Shown: positions 16,875 through 25,370 of the stretch, one piece after another
Layout of the letters: each line of letters begins with the position of its first letter
Numbering within the stretch: the first letter of the stretch is position 1
Origin: CALHVX01 sp964640725
Lineage (GTDB): Bacteria > Pseudomonadota > Gammaproteobacteria > Pseudomonadales > Azotimanducaceae
Length of the DNA: 64,000 nucleotides
Reading direction: 5' to 3'
Assembly: GCA_964640725.1 (NCBI GenBank)
Contig: CAZXIJ010000002.1
Span: 179,470 to 243,469, forward strand
Notes under the pieces: generated by a model
Seen by the model: only the letters and a program-made list of their open reading frames with translations
What the model was told of the DNA's origin: nothing
The model's database searches: none
Program-made: the position numbers and the translations under genes

Positions 16875-18218
16875 CTAGGCGCTTCTGGCGGGCAGCGTCG
16901 AGCCTGCCGCCGGTGCGCCTCCCGGCACGGCAAGGGTGCCTTTGCCGCTGGACGGTGCTGCGACCTTGGCCAGCCGGGAGCGGGCCTCGCTGCTGCTCAC
17001 CCGCGTGTCGATACGCTGCTGCAGGTAGTCGCACAGCGCATCGTAACGCTCGATGGCCTCGTCCAGAATCGGGTCCGCGCCGGCTTCATAGGCGCCGACG
17101 GCAAGCAGGTCAGACTGCGCTTCGTAGCGTGTCCACCAGCGACGAAAACGGGCGCTGGCGGCCTGCTGATCTTCGTCCTGCAGGCGGTTCTGTACTCGGG
17201 AAATCGAAGCGCCCAGATCAATGGCCGGATAGTGGCCACGCTCAGCGAAACGTCGGCTCAGCACGATATGGCCGTCAAGCACCGCTCGGGCGGCGTCAAC
17301 GATCGGATCTGAGAGATCGTCCTCTTCCATCAGCACCGTATAGATTGCCGTGATTGCGCCGGCGCCGGTGAGCCCGCCGGCACGCTCGATGAGCGTTGGC
17401 AGGACGGCAAACGCCGACGGTGGGTAGCCCTTGCTGGTCGGCGGCTCGCCGGCTGCCAGGCCGATCTCCCGTTGCGCTTGCGCGATCCGCGTCAATGAGT
17501 CAAGCAACAACAGCACGGAGCGGCCCTCGGCGCGATAGCGCTCCGCCACCTCGTGGGCCAGCTGCGCCGCTCGCAGTCGCAAGCCTGGAGAGTCATCAGC
17601 AGGTGCAGCAATTACCACGGCTCGAGCTAGCCCGTCCCCGAGGTTGTCGACAATAAACTCCTGAACTTCCCGGCCGCGCTCACCGATCAAGCCGATCACC
17701 ACCACGTCGGCAGCGCTGAAGCGGGCCAACATGCCAAGCAACACGCTCTTGCCGACGCCACTGCCCGCAAAGAGCCCGACCCGCTGGCCTACGCCCAGAG
17801 TCAGGAGCCCGTTGATGGCCTGAATGCCAACATCAAATGGCTCGTTAACGACTGCCCGCGATAGAGGATTGATCGGTGCATGGAGCGCTCGCTGCGCCTC
17901 GAAGGGAACGGCTGGACCACCGTCCAGCGGCGCGCCGACTGCGTCGATCACGCGCCCAAGCAGAGGGCGATGGTCGGGAAACCGCGGTGCTTCGCCCATA
18001 CTGACCGCGGTGCCCAGTGCGCATCCGTCCAGGCGGTACAGAGGCATGAGCAAAGTTCTGTCAGCCGCGAAACCCACAACCTCAAGGGGCACCCGGCGGT
18101 TGGCGACTTCGGCCCAGCACCAATCTCCGACGGCGGCGCGCACCCCCGTCGCCTCAAGCAATTGCCCGGCGACCCGGACCAGCCGACCGAAACAGCGCAG
18201 CCGCTCAGTCGGCATCAT
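16875..18218 (-). CDS. fliI: Flagellum-specific ATPase FliI
   Basis: Export ATPase, 447 residues from ATG 18,218 (a second ATG at 18,215 is equally possible); the start overlaps the fliH 3' end by 14 nt. The Walker A motif GLFAGSGVGKSVLLGML, the signature GERGREVQEF and the Walker B region VLLLLDSLTRIAQAQREIGL are all intact. The C-terminal part has the family's SRRFAERGHYPAIDLGAS stretch. It works with FliH and FliJ, which flank it. Nothing unusual apart from a short Ala/Gly/Pro-rich tail. Confidence 0.96.
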   Translation of the reverse strand: MMPTERLRCFGRLVRVAGQLLEATGVRAAVGDWCWAEVANRRVPLEVVGFAADRTLLMPLYRLDGCALGTAVSMGEAPRFPDHRPLLGRVIDAVGAPLDGGPAVPFEAQRALHAPINPLSRAVVNEPFDVGIQAINGLLTLGVGQRVGLFAGSGVGKSVLLGMLARFSAADVVVIGLIGERGREVQEFIVDNLGDGLARAVVIAAPADDSPGLRLRAAQLAHEVAERYRAEGRSVLLLLDSLTRIAQAQREIGLAAGEPPTSKGYPPSAFAVLPTLIERAGGLTGAGAITAIYTVLMEEDDLSDPIVDAARAVLDGHIVLSRRFAERGHYPAIDLGASISRVQNRLQDEDQQAASARFRRWWTRYEAQSDLLAVGAYEAGADPILDEAIERYDALCDYLQQRIDTRVSSSEARSRLAKVAAPSSGKGTLAVPGGAPAAGSTLPARSA

Positions 18219-18777
18219 CGCCCCGGTGCTGCTGCTCCTGCATGACTTCGGCAATGAGCGCCGCCAGATCCAGCCTCGCAAAGGCCTTGGCGCCACGAAG
18301 CTCGATCTGTGAGGTATCGAGACCGGCATCCAGGTAGGGCGACAGCTCTGGCTGCGCAGCGACCCAGTCCGTACCGACCGCCAGGGTCAGCTCAGTGCTC
18401 TGCAGGTCCAGGCGCTGCGCCGCTTCCTGCAGCAGCTCTTCGCAGTATTCAGGGGTCCGGGCAGCACTTTCCAGCGCCAGCGCACGCAGCAGGTTGGCAA
18501 CCAGTGCCGGCAGCGCCCGCTGCGCGTCAGCCAGCGCCGCAGCGATTGCTTCGCGAACCTGGGTCAACTCCGCTGCCAGCCCGGCAAAGCGCTCCTGGGC
18601 CGCAGCTTTCGCCTGCGCCTCGCCTTTCGCGAGGCCCTCTTCGAATCCCTGCTGGTAGCCCTCGGCTCGAGCTGACTGGCGCAGCGCCTCGGGGCTTGCC
18701 GACGCCTCGGCCCCGGGTTCCCCGGGAGGAGAAGCTCCCGCCAGCGATGGCCAGCGATAGGCACTATCCGGGGTCAC
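18205..18777 (-). CDS. fliH: Flagellar export protein FliH
   Basis: Negative regulator and stator of the FliI ATPase, 190 residues. The N-terminal third is Pro/Gly/Ala-rich. A central segment with small residues (GYQQGFEEGLAKGEAQAKAA) carries the GxxxG-like repeat typical of FliH, and the C-terminus has the LDLQSTELTLAVGTDWV strand pattern. The ATG overlaps the fliG stop by four bases. Confidence 0.9.
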   Translation of the reverse strand: MTPDSAYRWPSLAGASPPGEPGAEASASPEALRQSARAEGYQQGFEEGLAKGEAQAKAAAQERFAGLAAELTQVREAIAAALADAQRALPALVANLLRALALESAARTPEYCEELLQEAAQRLDLQSTELTLAVGTDWVAAQPELSPYLDAGLDTSQIELRGAKAFARLDLAALIAEVMQEQQHRGDDAD

Positions 18778-19775
18778 ACCATGTCTCCGCCGCCACCGAG
18801 CGCGATCTCGCCGTCTTCGGCAAGCTTTCTCGCAGTACTGAGGATGTCTTTCTGGGCAGCTTCGACGTCGCTCACGCGAACCGGGCCCTTGGCTTCCATG
18901 TCGTCCTTCAGCAGTTCAGCCGCACGCTTGGACATATTGCCAAATATCTTCTCCTGCAACGCGCCTTCGGCGCCCTTCAGGGCAAGGACCAGGGCATCCG
19001 AACTGACCTCGCGGAGAATCGTCTGAATGCCGCGGTCGTCCACAGCCATCAGGTTGTCGAAGACGAACATCAGTTCCTGAATCTGCTCCGACAGCGACTC
19101 GTCGGCCTCCTTGATGGCGCCGAGCATGACTTCGTTGTCTGCCGGCGAGAAGTTGTTCAATATGTCGGCCGCCGTTTTGCGGCCCCCGAGCTCAGCAAAG
19201 CGCCGGTTGGATGCGCTCTTGACCTGGTCTTCGAGGACCTGGCTGAGCTCCGCCAGCGCCAGCGGCGATATGGTGTCGAGCTGCGCCACACGCATGAGCA
19301 CTTCCCGGCGCTGGTCCTGGTCGGTGAAGTAGTTCAGGACCTCGGCCGCCTGATCGGAGTCCAGATACGACAACACGATCGCCTGAATCTGGGGATGTTC
19401 TGCCAGGACAAAGTCCGCGATGGCCCGGGAATCCATCCATCGCAACCGGTCCAGCCCATCCGTGTGACCGCCCAGGATGCGTTCCAGCACCACCTGCGCC
19501 CGATCCTGGCCCATGGCCGTGGTGAGCAGATTCTGAAGGTATTTGCGCGTGCCTATGGCGAGGCCGGTTTCATCGGTCACCGTTTCCAGAAACTGGTCCA
19601 TGGCGCCTTGAATCTGGCCCGTGGACAGCTCTGACAGCTCCGCCATGGCAGCACCGACGCGCTGTACCTCGCGCGGTTCAAGATGCCGCAGCACAGCCGC
19701 GGCATCCTGCTCGCCGAGGGTGAGCATCAGTATCGCAGCTTGATCTACGCGGTCGAGCTCTTCCATAGCGCTCAC
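18774..19775 (-). CDS. fliG: Flagellar motor switch protein FliG
   Basis: C-ring protein that receives torque from the stator, 333 residues. The N-terminal domain carries AILMLTLGEQDAAAVLRHLEPREVQ, the middle domain ehPQIQAIVLSYLDSDQAAEVL, and the C-terminal domain the charged torque helix (DDRGIQTILREVSSDALVLALK). It overlaps fliF and fliH by four bases on each side. All normal. Confidence 0.96.
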   Translation of the reverse strand: MSAMEELDRVDQAAILMLTLGEQDAAAVLRHLEPREVQRVGAAMAELSELSTGQIQGAMDQFLETVTDETGLAIGTRKYLQNLLTTAMGQDRAQVVLERILGGHTDGLDRLRWMDSRAIADFVLAEHPQIQAIVLSYLDSDQAAEVLNYFTDQDQRREVLMRVAQLDTISPLALAELSQVLEDQVKSASNRRFAELGGRKTAADILNNFSPADNEVMLGAIKEADESLSEQIQELMFVFDNLMAVDDRGIQTILREVSSDALVLALKGAEGALQEKIFGNMSKRAAELLKDDMEAKGPVRVSDVEAAQKDILSTARKLAEDGEIALGGGGDMV

Positions 19776-21520
19776 GCTTCGTCGTTGCTCACCCAGTGCT
19801 TGACCACCTGCGCTGCGCGTTCGGGATCTTCACTGACAATGCTGCGAATGGCGTCGAGTTTGCCGGTCATCTCGTTGCCCGCTTTGGTGCCGGGCAAAAG
19901 ACCAGCGACCTCCGGGGCGCCCAGGGCACCGGGCAGCGCAGCGCCGCCGGCAACCGCCGCGGCCAGCTGCTCGTCACTCTGTCCAGCCAGGCGCGCCATC
20001 GCCATGGTGTGCTGCTCCTTCACGACAGCGCCAGCCTGGCTGAGGTTTTTGAACAGGGGACGGACGAGCCCAATGATGACCAGCAAGATGGCAATGCCGC
20101 CGAGCAGCTGCTTAGCCAGACTTCGCACCCAGGCCTGTTCCCAGATCGGGACATCAGCGGCGACCGGAGCGAGACTGCCGACAAAGGCCCGGTTCACGAT
20201 CGTGACCGAATCCCCGCGCGCCGCCGAGAAGCCCACTGCGTTGCGCACCAGCGCTGCGAGCCGCTCCAGCTCCTCATCGGTCCAGGGTTCGGCCACCGGA
20301 GCCGTCGCCGCGTCGTCTTCGCCCTGTTCCGCGGCTTGGGCAACGAGTGCAGGCTTGTCGTCGACAATCACGGACACGCTTAACCGGGTCACCATGGCGC
20401 TGGCATGGCGCGTATGGCTAATGGTTCGGTCCACTTCGTAATTCTTGGTGACCTGGCTGCGGGAGCGCCTGGGTGGCGCCGTCTCGCCGGTTTCCGGGTT
20501 GGCCTCGGTTTCTGCCGGATCGTTGGTCAGCGCGCCGGGTATTCCTTGTGCCAGAGGTCCTTCGCCGCTGGTTTCCTCGTTGATCGCGGCTTCGCTTCGC
20601 ACGGCCGTCAGGTCCGGGTTGTAGAGTTCCTCGGTCTGCTCGGAGCGGGTGAAATCCACATCGACAGCCACTTCGGCACTGAAGCCGGTGAGGCCGAGGC
20701 TGGGCGCCAGAATGTTTGTTACTTTCCGTCGCAGCTTGTCCTCGAGGGTCGCCGTGTACTCCAGCTGGAACTGGTTTTGCCGATAGGAAGGATCCATCTC
20801 CTGCTCTGACAACAGCTTGCCGCTCTGATCGATCACCGTGACGTCCTGGGGTGCCAGCTCCGGAACCGCACCGGCCACCAGGTTCGCGATGCCCGAAATC
20901 TGCTCCTGGTCCAGGCGTCGGCCTGGGGCAACAGTCACCGTAACGGCGGCTGTCGCCTTGCGCCGGTCGCGCACAAAGGCCGTTCGACGTGGCTGCGCAA
21001 GCAGCACCCGTGCACTTCGCACTGCTGATATGGTCGAAATGCTCCGTGCCAGCTCGCCCTCAAGGCTTCGACGATGCTGGAGCGATTCGGTCGCCTGGCT
21101 CACGCCAAAGCCCTGGTCGCGATCGAGCAGCTCGTATCCGGAAGGTCCATTGCTCAACACTTCAGCCCCGGCCAGCTGCATTCGAGCCCGGTGATAGTCG
21201 CGTTCGTTGACCAGGATCATGCCGGCATTCTGATCCAGCCGGTAGACAATGCCCGCCGAATCCAATGCTGCTGTCACTGCCTGGGCCTCGTAGGGATTCT
21301 GCAGATTGGCAAGTGGCCGGAAATCCGGCGCGCGCATCCATAGCACCGCGGACACGGCTACCGCAACGCTGGCCGCCAGGGCCAGCACCAGCAGCAGTTG
21401 CCGGGTCACGGGCATGCTGAGTGCGCCCCGCAAAAAATCTGAACCGGGCACTGCCACGGGCGGCATGCTCGGTATTGCGGCGGCATCGCCGCCGGCAGCT
21501 GCTGGGACCAGATCAGCCAC
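19772..21520 (-). CDS. fliF: Flagellar MS-ring protein FliF
   Basis: MS-ring protein of 582 residues anchoring the flagellum in the inner membrane. Membrane segments lie at about 38-58 (LLLVLALAASVAVAVSAVLW) and about 440-465. The N-terminus MADLVPAAAGG resembles that of pseudomonad FliF proteins, which supports the GTG start at 21,520. That GTG has no good ribosome-binding site of its own; a strong one (TAGGAG) lies 30 nt upstream in front of a 13-codon reading frame that ends over the GTG, suggesting coupled translation. The C-terminal cytoplasmic end binds FliG, encoded next. Confidence 0.95.
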   Translation of the reverse strand: MADLVPAAAGGDAAAIPSMPPVAVPGSDFLRGALSMPVTRQLLLVLALAASVAVAVSAVLWMRAPDFRPLANLQNPYEAQAVTAALDSAGIVYRLDQNAGMILVNERDYHRARMQLAGAEVLSNGPSGYELLDRDQGFGVSQATESLQHRRSLEGELARSISTISAVRSARVLLAQPRRTAFVRDRRKATAAVTVTVAPGRRLDQEQISGIANLVAGAVPELAPQDVTVIDQSGKLLSEQEMDPSYRQNQFQLEYTATLEDKLRRKVTNILAPSLGLTGFSAEVAVDVDFTRSEQTEELYNPDLTAVRSEAAINEETSGEGPLAQGIPGALTNDPAETEANPETGETAPPRRSRSQVTKNYEVDRTISHTRHASAMVTRLSVSVIVDDKPALVAQAAEQGEDDAATAPVAEPWTDEELERLAALVRNAVGFSAARGDSVTIVNRAFVGSLAPVAADVPIWEQAWVRSLAKQLLGGIAILLVIIGLVRPLFKNLSQAGAVVKEQHTMAMARLAGQSDEQLAAAVAGGAALPGALGAPEVAGLLPGTKAGNEMTGKLDAIRSIVSEDPERAAQVVKHWVSNDEA

Positions 21521-21554
21521 GGGCAGGCACCAACGTCATTGCAGGCTGTGTCAT
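21513..21554 (-). other. 13-codon leader reading frame overlapping the fliF start
   Basis: Just after the fliE stop, TAGGAG followed by seven bases and an ATG (21,554) opens a frame MTQPAMTLVPARG that stops at 21,513, overlapping the fliF GTG (21,520) in another frame. The fliE stop codon is part of the ribosome-binding site. Ribosomes finishing this leader would be placed on the fliF start. It may be a coupling leader or chance. Confidence 0.35.
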
Positions 21555-21562
21555 GGTCACTC

Positions 21563-21943
21563 CTAGATCGGCATATTCATGATGTCCTGATAGGCGGACA
21601 CCATGCGGTTTCTGGCAGTCACCACCGCCTGGAAGGCCAGAGAGGACTTCTGGGACGCGATGCTGGAAGCGACCAGGTCGTTGTGGTCGCCTCTGACAAA
21701 TCCGGCGCTGAGCGCCGCAGATGTTTGCTGCAGTTCGTTCACGCCATCGACGGCGTTGCGTAACAGCTCGGAAAATCCGGGAGCACCTGCGGGACCAACC
21801 TGAGCAGGCTGGTCCAGTTGCGCCAGTGCCGCCGCATCGGGTCGCCCGGTGGCCTGCGCCTGCATTGCCCGCATCTGGGCCAGCACGTCGGCAACACTGC
21901 TGCCCAGCTCCGGAGAGACGCCGCCAATGCCTTGCTGACTCAT
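21563..21943 (-). CDS. fliE: Flagellar hook-basal body protein FliE
   Basis: Rod adapter between the MS ring and the rod, 126 residues, slightly longer than usual. The C-terminal half has the conserved pattern FSELLRNAVDGVNELQQTSA and KSSLAFQAVVTARNRMVSAYQDIMNMPI. The ATG overlaps the fleR stop by four bases; there is no intergenic space for a separate promoter, so fliE is either co-transcribed with fleR or driven from within it. Confidence 0.94.
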   Translation of the reverse strand: MSQQGIGGVSPELGSSVADVLAQMRAMQAQATGRPDAAALAQLDQPAQVGPAGAPGFSELLRNAVDGVNELQQTSAALSAGFVRGDHNDLVASSIASQKSSLAFQAVVTARNRMVSAYQDIMNMPI

Positions 21944-23196
21944 AGCGCCGCTCCCGAGGCTCGCAGCCGCGCCAGCCGATACCGCAAGGTACGTTCGCTG
22001 ATGCCCAGGGACGCGGCGGTATCTTTTCTGCGCCCCTCATTCGCCTGTAGTGCCGCGACGATCAGCTCATCGCCCTGCTGCATCATCTGTCGCTTGTAGC
22101 TCATCGCGCTATCCATGCTCACGAGCCCGAGGTCTGCCGGCTGGATCCGGTCGTCGTGACAGACAATGGATGCCCGGGCTATACAGTTTTCCAGTTCGCG
22201 CACGTTGCCCGGCCAGTCATGAGCGAGCAGCATGGCACCAGCTTCTTCCGAAAGGGTAACGCCCTGTTCCGCGGCGAAGCGCTGCCCCAGCGGCACGATG
22301 TCGTCACGCCGCTCCCGGAGCGACGGCAGGTTCAGAGGGAAAACGTTGAGTCGGTAGTACAAATCCTGACGCAGGCAACCATCAGCAACAGCCTGCTTCA
22401 GATCGCGGTTGCTCGTTGCAACGATGCGCAGATTCGTAGGCACTGGATTGCGGCTGCCCAGGGGCTCCACTTCCTGTTCCTGAATGGCGCGCAGCAACTT
22501 CGGTTGCAGCTCGATCGCCATTTCGGTGATTTCGTCCAGCAGCAAGGTCCCGCCCGTCGCTTCCAGAAACTTGCCCTGCCGGGCCCGGTCGGCACCGGTG
22601 AAAGCGCCTCGCTCATGGCCGAACAGCGTGGCTTCCAGCATGTTCTCCGGGATCGCAGCACAGTTGACTGCCACGAACGGACCTTTGTTTCTGGACGAGT
22701 GTTCGTGCAGGAACCGCGCCAATACTTCTTTGCCGCTGCCGCTTGGGCCCTGGATAAAGACCGGCACGTCCCTCGGCGCAACGCGCTGAGCCAACCGGTA
22801 GATCTCTCGAGCGGCGGCAGATTGAGGGGTTGCCTCAGCCGCAGGCGGCGTTGGCCGATGCGCAGCACACAGCTGCCGCAGGCGGCTGGCAACCTTGCTT
22901 GCATCATTTTCCAGGGTGTTCCAGGGCAGGTAGTCGACCGCGCCCAGACTGACCGCTCGCAGCGCTTCGGCAGCGCTGTCTTCGCCCACCAGCAGCCATG
23001 CAAGCCCGGGCGCCTCGGACCGCCAGGTCGGCAGTTCGGCGCAGGCGTCGGCAATGGTCGCGACCCCGAGCCCGGCTTCTGCCCAGCAGCCCTGAGCGAC
23101 GAGCTCCAGATCTGCAGCTTTCGCAGCTTTGGCAACGCTTCGACGCAGGCGCGCAACTGGATCGCCCGCGCCCAAAACTGTGATGGTGCCCGTCAT
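21940..23196 (-). CDS. fleR: Sigma-54 activator FleR/FlrC-like with degenerate receiver domain
   Basis: Enhancer-binding activator of 418 residues started at ATG 23,196, one base after the fleQ stop. The AAA+ domain is complete: Walker A GPSGSGKE (150-157), sigma-54 contact loop GAFTGA (197-202), Walker B TLLLDE (to 222). A Fis-type helix-turn-helix ends the protein (TAASLGISERTLRYRLARLR). The first ~110 residues should be a receiver, but the acidic pocket, the phosphoacceptor Asp and the conserved Lys are gone: ITVLGAGDP replaces the DD motif and GAVDYLPWN replaces the xDYLxKP region. FleS, the kinase normally encoded between fleQ and fleR, is missing. Probable targets are flgB and other middle genes. 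Confidence 0.9.
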   Translation of the reverse strand: MTGTITVLGAGDPVARLRRSVAKAAKAADLELVAQGCWAEAGLGVATIADACAELPTWRSEAPGLAWLLVGEDSAAEALRAVSLGAVDYLPWNTLENDASKVASRLRQLCAAHRPTPPAAEATPQSAAAREIYRLAQRVAPRDVPVFIQGPSGSGKEVLARFLHEHSSRNKGPFVAVNCAAIPENMLEATLFGHERGAFTGADRARQGKFLEATGGTLLLDEITEMAIELQPKLLRAIQEQEVEPLGSRNPVPTNLRIVATSNRDLKQAVADGCLRQDLYYRLNVFPLNLPSLRERRDDIVPLGQRFAAEQGVTLSEEAGAMLLAHDWPGNVRELENCIARASIVCHDDRIQPADLGLVSMDSAMSYKRQMMQQGDELIVAALQANEGRRKDTAASLGISERTLRYRLARLRASGAAL

Positions 23197-23197
23197 G

Positions 23198-24550
23198 TCA
23201 GGGTGCTCGCCGCTCGATCCCGTACTTGCGCATCTTCTCCACCAGTGTGGTGCGGCGAATGTGCAACCGGTCCGCCGCTCGGGCGACGACCGCATCTGTA
23301 TCTCTTAAGGCCTGTTCGATCAGCGATTGTTCCAGCTCGGCAAGGTACGCCTTCAGATCGATCCCGTTGACCGGCAGTAGGCCGGCTGGCGCGCCGTTAC
23401 CAGGCACAGGCTGCGCCTCGACAGTACCGACAGATCCGGCGTTACCGGCATCAGCGGCTCGGTGCTGACCGCGATAGCGTCCCGGCAGGTCGCCCTCGTC
23501 GATCAGCACGTCTGGATGTTGGACCGACAGCCGTTCCAGCAGGTTTCTCAGCTCCCGCAGGTTGCCCGGCCAGGAGTACGCCGCAAGCCGAGCTACCGCG
23601 GCGCCCGTGAGCCGCACGACGCCGTCGTAGCTGTCGCTGAGCTCGCTGGAAAACTGCTCAATCAAGGCTGGCAGGTCGTCGGACCGCTCGGCCAGCGCGG
23701 GGACCGAGACGGGAAACACATTGAGGCGATAGTAAAGATCCTCGCGAAACTCACCGTTCGCCACGGCCGTTTCGAGGTCGGCATTGGTTGCGGCCACGAT
23801 GCGGACATCTGCTTCCAGGGTCGCGACGCCCCCGACCCGCTCGAAGGCCCTCTCCTGGATCGCTCGCAGCAGTTTGACCTGCATCGGGTACGGCAGATCA
23901 CCGATCTCGTCCAGAAACAAGGTACCGCCCCGGGCGCGCTCGAAGCGGCCGATGCGCTGCTCGAATGCGCCGGTAAAAGCGCCTTTCTCGTGCCCGAACA
24001 GCTCGCTTTCCACCAGCTCTGCCGGAATCGCTCCGCAGTTAATCGGCACAAAGGGCCCATTGGCCCGCTCTGAATGCCGATGAATAACCTCCGCCAGAAA
24101 GGACTTGCCGGTTCCCGATGGCCCGGTCAGCAGCACCGTCGACTGGCCGCGTGCCACCTTGAAGCATTGCGCCCTCAAGGCAGCCATGACATCGCTGTTG
24201 CCAACAACTTCCGGCAGCGGATTGCCGGCAGCCGGATTCTCGGCATTGACACAACGATAGAGGGTTGCCAAGGCAGTCTCGAGCTGTGTCAGGGAGGCTG
24301 GCAGGGTGAGCTTTGCGACCGCATTTTGCGGTGCGAGCCTGGACGCCTCAGTTCCGTTTGGCGCGCACAGGACCAGATGTTCGGCCTGGGAAGAACTGCT
24401 CCAGCCCGAAACGGGATCGGCTACCACAAAGGCTGCATCGGCCGGCTCGTGGTCAGGCACGACTTGCTCACCGAGGAGCGCAAGCTGTGCGATCAGGGAC
24501 TGGCGGGTCTGGGAATCCTGGCTGAATACAGCAAGGCGCATTGCGGGCAT
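23198..24550 (-). CDS. fleQ: Flagellar master regulator FleQ/FlrA-type sigma-54 activator
   Basis: Top-level flagellar regulator, 450 residues. ATG 24,550 is preferred because CAGGAG lies 6 nt upstream; the frame is open to a TTG further up without such a site. Residues 1-100 are a FleQ-type receiver-like domain without phosphorylation residues, as is normal for FleQ. The AAA+ domain has Walker A GPSGTGKS (143-150), GAFTGA (190-195) and TLFLDEIGD. The C-terminus ADRLHIRRTTLVEKMRKYGI is the FleQ helix-turn-helix. The LFRS motif that helps bind c-di-GMP in P. aeruginosa FleQ reads LPEV (112-115) at the equivalent place before VVGNSDVM. FlhG is its expected antagonist. Confidence 0.93.
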   Translation of the reverse strand: MPAMRLAVFSQDSQTRQSLIAQLALLGEQVVPDHEPADAAFVVADPVSGWSSSSQAEHLVLCAPNGTEASRLAPQNAVAKLTLPASLTQLETALATLYRCVNAENPAAGNPLPEVVGNSDVMAALRAQCFKVARGQSTVLLTGPSGTGKSFLAEVIHRHSERANGPFVPINCGAIPAELVESELFGHEKGAFTGAFEQRIGRFERARGGTLFLDEIGDLPYPMQVKLLRAIQERAFERVGGVATLEADVRIVAATNADLETAVANGEFREDLYYRLNVFPVSVPALAERSDDLPALIEQFSSELSDSYDGVVRLTGAAVARLAAYSWPGNLRELRNLLERLSVQHPDVLIDEGDLPGRYRGQHRAADAGNAGSVGTVEAQPVPGNGAPAGLLPVNGIDLKAYLAELEQSLIEQALRDTDAVVARAADRLHIRRTTLVEKMRKYGIERRAP

Positions 24551-24579
24551 GGAGGCTCCTGAATCACTGTCTTTCAATG

Positions 24580-24608
24580 AGTAAAGACAGCGAATCAGAG
24601 ACGGTCAA
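24580..24608 (-). promoter_or_regulatory. Probable sigma-70 promoter of fleQ
   Basis: On the minus strand TTGACC and TTTACT are separated by 17 bases, 5/6 and 4/6 matches to -35 and -10. It ends 30 bases before the fleQ ATG. This is where a housekeeping promoter for the master regulator would be expected. Confidence 0.5.
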
Positions 24609-24616
24609 ATAACCGT
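24601..24616. promoter_or_regulatory. Inverted repeat over the fleQ -35 box
   Basis: ACGGT-N6-ACCGT, a perfect 5-base inverted repeat that covers the proposed -35 element of fleQ. It could be a repressor site. No regulator can be assigned. Confidence 0.3.
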
Positions 24617-24650
24617 CGCCACTTTCCTTGCCTGGCGGCAGGAATCTCGG

Positions 24651-24950
24651 TCAGGGCGCGATGTCCTGGCAAGAACGATAGCTGCGAGCCGCTGTGCCCT
24701 GGTCTTTCAGGGACCGCAATTGTTGGCCACGTACTTGCTGGCCATCCTCGAGGCGCCGACGAAGCCGATCCAACTCACGGCTCGCTTGCTCGATGACGGC
24801 GCGATCGTTGACCGCTTCCAGCCACGTTTGAAGCTGTTCAGCCAGGGCCTGGGCATGAGTAAAGGACTCGCGATCGACCGCCTCGCGAAGCTTCGCCAGC
24901 AGCGGTGCTGGGGAGCGCCCGGTCCTCTGCGGCTGCGGCTGCACGCTCAA
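24651..24950 (-). CDS. fliT: Probable flagellar chaperone FliT
   Basis: Small (97-99 residues) mostly helical protein directly behind fliS, the usual place of FliT, the FliD chaperone. The start is TTG 24,950 overlapping the fliS stop, or GTG 24,944; there is no ATG. Helices such as LLAKLREAVDRESFTHAQALAEQLQ and VIEQASRELDRLRRRLEDG fit the family, but sequence conservation is low, so the name rests largely on position. The region 24,609-24,650 between it and the fleQ promoter holds nothing recognisable. Confidence 0.65.
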   Translation of the reverse strand: MSVQPQPQRTGRSPAPLLAKLREAVDRESFTHAQALAEQLQTWLEAVNDRAVIEQASRELDRLRRRLEDGQQVRGQQLRSLKDQGTAARSYRSCQDIAP

Positions 24951-25351
24951 GAATTTTTAGCAGGCGGCGCGGCGACTTCTGCATCCAGCGCTGACCAGGC
25001 CTCGCTGATGGTCGCCAGCAGCGACATGACTTCAGTCACTGCGGCATCGTCATTGTCGGCATTGGCCCGGAACAGCCGATTGATCATATAGCCGTACAGT
25101 TCATTCAGGTTGGCTGCCAAATCTCCGCCCTGCGCGAGGTCCAGGGAATTGCGCAGGCCGTCAATAATCTCGCTCGCGGAACTGAGTGCGCTGCTCCGGC
25201 CGGCAATGTCGTGGTGGGCAATGCAGACCCGAGCGCGCTGCAGCTTGCCGTTAGCACCGTCAAACAGCAGTTGAATCAGGTCCTTGGGGGTCGCTTCGCT
25301 GACTTCTGCGGCGAGTTCCATCTTGCGGTAGGTCGATGCGACTGCGTTCAT
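24947..25351 (-). CDS. fliS: Flagellin chaperone FliS
   Basis: Export chaperone for flagellin, 134 residues. The family signatures are clear: YRKMELAAEVSEATPKDLIQ at the N-terminus, LLFDGANGKLQRARVCIAHH, then SASEIIDGLRNSLDLAQGGD and LYGYMINRLFRANADND. It lies 19 nt after fliD and couples into fliT. Normal length. Confidence 0.96.
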   Translation of the reverse strand: MNAVASTYRKMELAAEVSEATPKDLIQLLFDGANGKLQRARVCIAHHDIAGRSSALSSASEIIDGLRNSLDLAQGGDLAANLNELYGYMINRLFRANADNDDAAVTEVMSLLATISEAWSALDAEVAAPPAKNS

Positions 25352-25370
25352 GGGTCATCCTTGTGATCAG

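Noticed and set aside
24199..24240. GGCAGCGGATTGCC resembling the flgB enhancer repeats
   Set aside because: Imperfect and within the fleQ coding sequence, explained by the Asn-Pro/Gly codons there.
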